Positions 6,140 through 6,682 of a stretch of DNA of 6,682 bases are shown piece after piece. Made by a program: the position numbers and the translations under genes. The stretch is from an uncultured Bacillaceae bacterium (GTDB lineage Bacteria; Bacillota; Bacilli; Bacillales; Pradoshiaceae). Within the stretch, counting starts at the first letter, position 1; each line of letters starts with the position of its first letter. Location of the stretch: positions 1-6,682 of the forward strand of contig CAJGCH010000169.1 of the NCBI GenBank assembly GCA_904501845.1, written 5' to 3'. The notes below the pieces were generated by a model. It was given only the letters and a program-made list of their open reading frames with translations, searched no databases and was not told the origin of the DNA.

Positions 6140-6682
6140 ATGAAAGGTGTAATTCTTGCGGGAGGCACGGGTTCCCGTCTATACCCATTAACAAAGGTGA
6201 CAAATAAACATCTTCTACCAATCGGCAAGTATCCGATGGTCTATCATTCGGTCTATAAGCTAAAGGAGGCAGGGATTGAAGATATCCTGATTGTCACTGG
6301 CAGGGAGCATATGGGCGATGTCGTTGACCTCTTAGGGAGCGGGTATGAATTTGGCGTTCATTTCACCTATAAAGTACAAGATCGCCCGGGCGGTATAGCT
6401 GAAGCCTTGGGGCTTGCAAGGGATTTCACTGGCGATGAAAAAATGGTCGTCATTCTTGGAGACAATATATTCACCGATACGATTGAGCCTTATGTTAGAA
6501 GTTTTGAAGAACAAGCGATGGGAGCGAAGATTCTGATAAAAGAAGTGGTTGATCCGAAACGGTTTGGTGTTCCTGCCATATACGATGGACGCATAATAGC
6601 GATTGAGGAGAAGCCTGAGGTTCCAAAATCTCAATATGCTGTTACGGGCATCTATATGTATGATTCTTCTGTCTACGGCCTC
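6140..6682 (+). CDS. rfbA: Glucose-1-phosphate thymidylyltransferase (RmlA/SpsI type), 3' end beyond the window
   Basis: This cytosolic enzyme is predicted to join glucose-1-P and dTTP to give dTDP-glucose, the entry to dTDP-rhamnose and other dTDP-deoxysugars. The window holds 181 codons with no stop; the rest is cut off. The start ATG 6140 has AAGGAG seven bases upstream. Motifs in order are LAGGTGSRLYPLT (6-18) with NKHLLPIGKYPM (22-33), QDRPGGIAEALGLARDF (80-96, the family's Q-x2-P-x-GLA block), LGDNIF (106-111), VVDPKRFGVP (136-145), IEEKP (155-159) and YAVTGIYMYD (166-175). All key N-terminal elements are intact. KYPMVYH rather than KPMIYY recalls the short Bacillus SpsI-like branch, which is about 245 residues against about 290 for classic RmlA; the missing end would settle this. 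It sits 22 bases after the flippase in the same operon, and rmlB, rmlC and rmlD partners may follow. Confidence 0.9.
   Translation, partial: MKGVILAGGTGSRLYPLTKVTNKHLLPIGKYPMVYHSVYKLKEAGIEDILIVTGREHMGDVVDLLGSGYEFGVHFTYKVQDRPGGIAEALGLARDFTGDEKMVVILGDNIFTDTIEPYVRSFEEQAMGAKILIKEVVDPKRFGVPAIYDGRIIAIEEKPEVPKSQYAVTGIYMYDSSVYGL

Noticed and set aside
6332..6634. A 100-codon frame on the opposite strand at the window end
   Set aside because: It is antisense to the rfbA-type gene, whose + strand translation shows every family motif through this stretch.
1..6682. A novel defence, mobile or RNA-based system in this window
   Set aside because: All sizeable frames fit known exopolysaccharide families, the gaps are 90 bases or less, and I saw no direct-repeat array, transposase, tRNA/rRNA gene or attachment site.

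Overview
The window is the 5' part of an exopolysaccharide/capsule biosynthesis operon. All seven genes lie on the + strand, packed with gaps of 90 bases or less, and no terminator is visible between them. The organism is most likely a member of the Bacillaceae (low-GC Gram-positive). The reasons are the moderately AT-rich DNA, strong AAGGAG-type ribosome binding sites, likely use of TTG start codons, split chain-length modulator and tyrosine-kinase genes as in Bacillus epsA-epsB / ywqC-ywqD, and a UTP-glucose-1-phosphate uridylyltransferase very like Bacillus GtaB. The genus cannot be fixed from the sequence.

Layout: (1) bases 1-57 hold a leader with a perfect inverted repeat, GTTCTC-TGTT-GAGAAC, which matches the SinR biofilm-repressor recognition sequence. 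A -10-like hexamer lies just before it, and any -35 would be outside the window. (2) 58-1537 encode a two-gene phosphoregulatory module: a two-pass membrane modulator and its cytoplasmic P-loop tyrosine kinase, with overlapping or abutting reading frames. (3) 1579-3878 encode two nucleotide-sugar enzymes: a two-domain mannose-1-phosphate guanylyltransferase/mannose-6-phosphate isomerase (GDP-mannose) and GtaB (UDP-glucose). (4) 3901-4572 encode a small membrane phosphoglycosyltransferase that should load the first sugar onto undecaprenyl phosphate. (5) 4573-4662 is the longest gap, 90 bases, and holds only a doubtful short reading frame whose stop overlaps the next start. (6) 4663-6117 encode a Wzx-type lipid-linked oligosaccharide flippase. 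(7) From 6140 to the window end runs the first 181 codons of a glucose-1-phosphate thymidylyltransferase (RmlA/SpsI type), cut by the window edge.

Together these are most of the framework of a Wzx/Wzy-dependent pathway: precursor supply (GDP-Man, UDP-Glc, dTDP-Glc), lipid loading, export, and kinase-based control of chain length. Ordinary glycosyltransferases and the Wzy polymerase are absent and must lie downstream if the operon is complete. The enzyme set predicts a heteropolysaccharide, probably with mannose- or GDP-mannose-derived sugars and a dTDP-sugar such as rhamnose. I see no mobile elements, RNA genes or CRISPR arrays, and nothing that amounts to a new type of system. The most notable points are the SinR-like operator, the kinase's missing C-terminal tyrosine cluster, and the unexplained short frame before the flippase.
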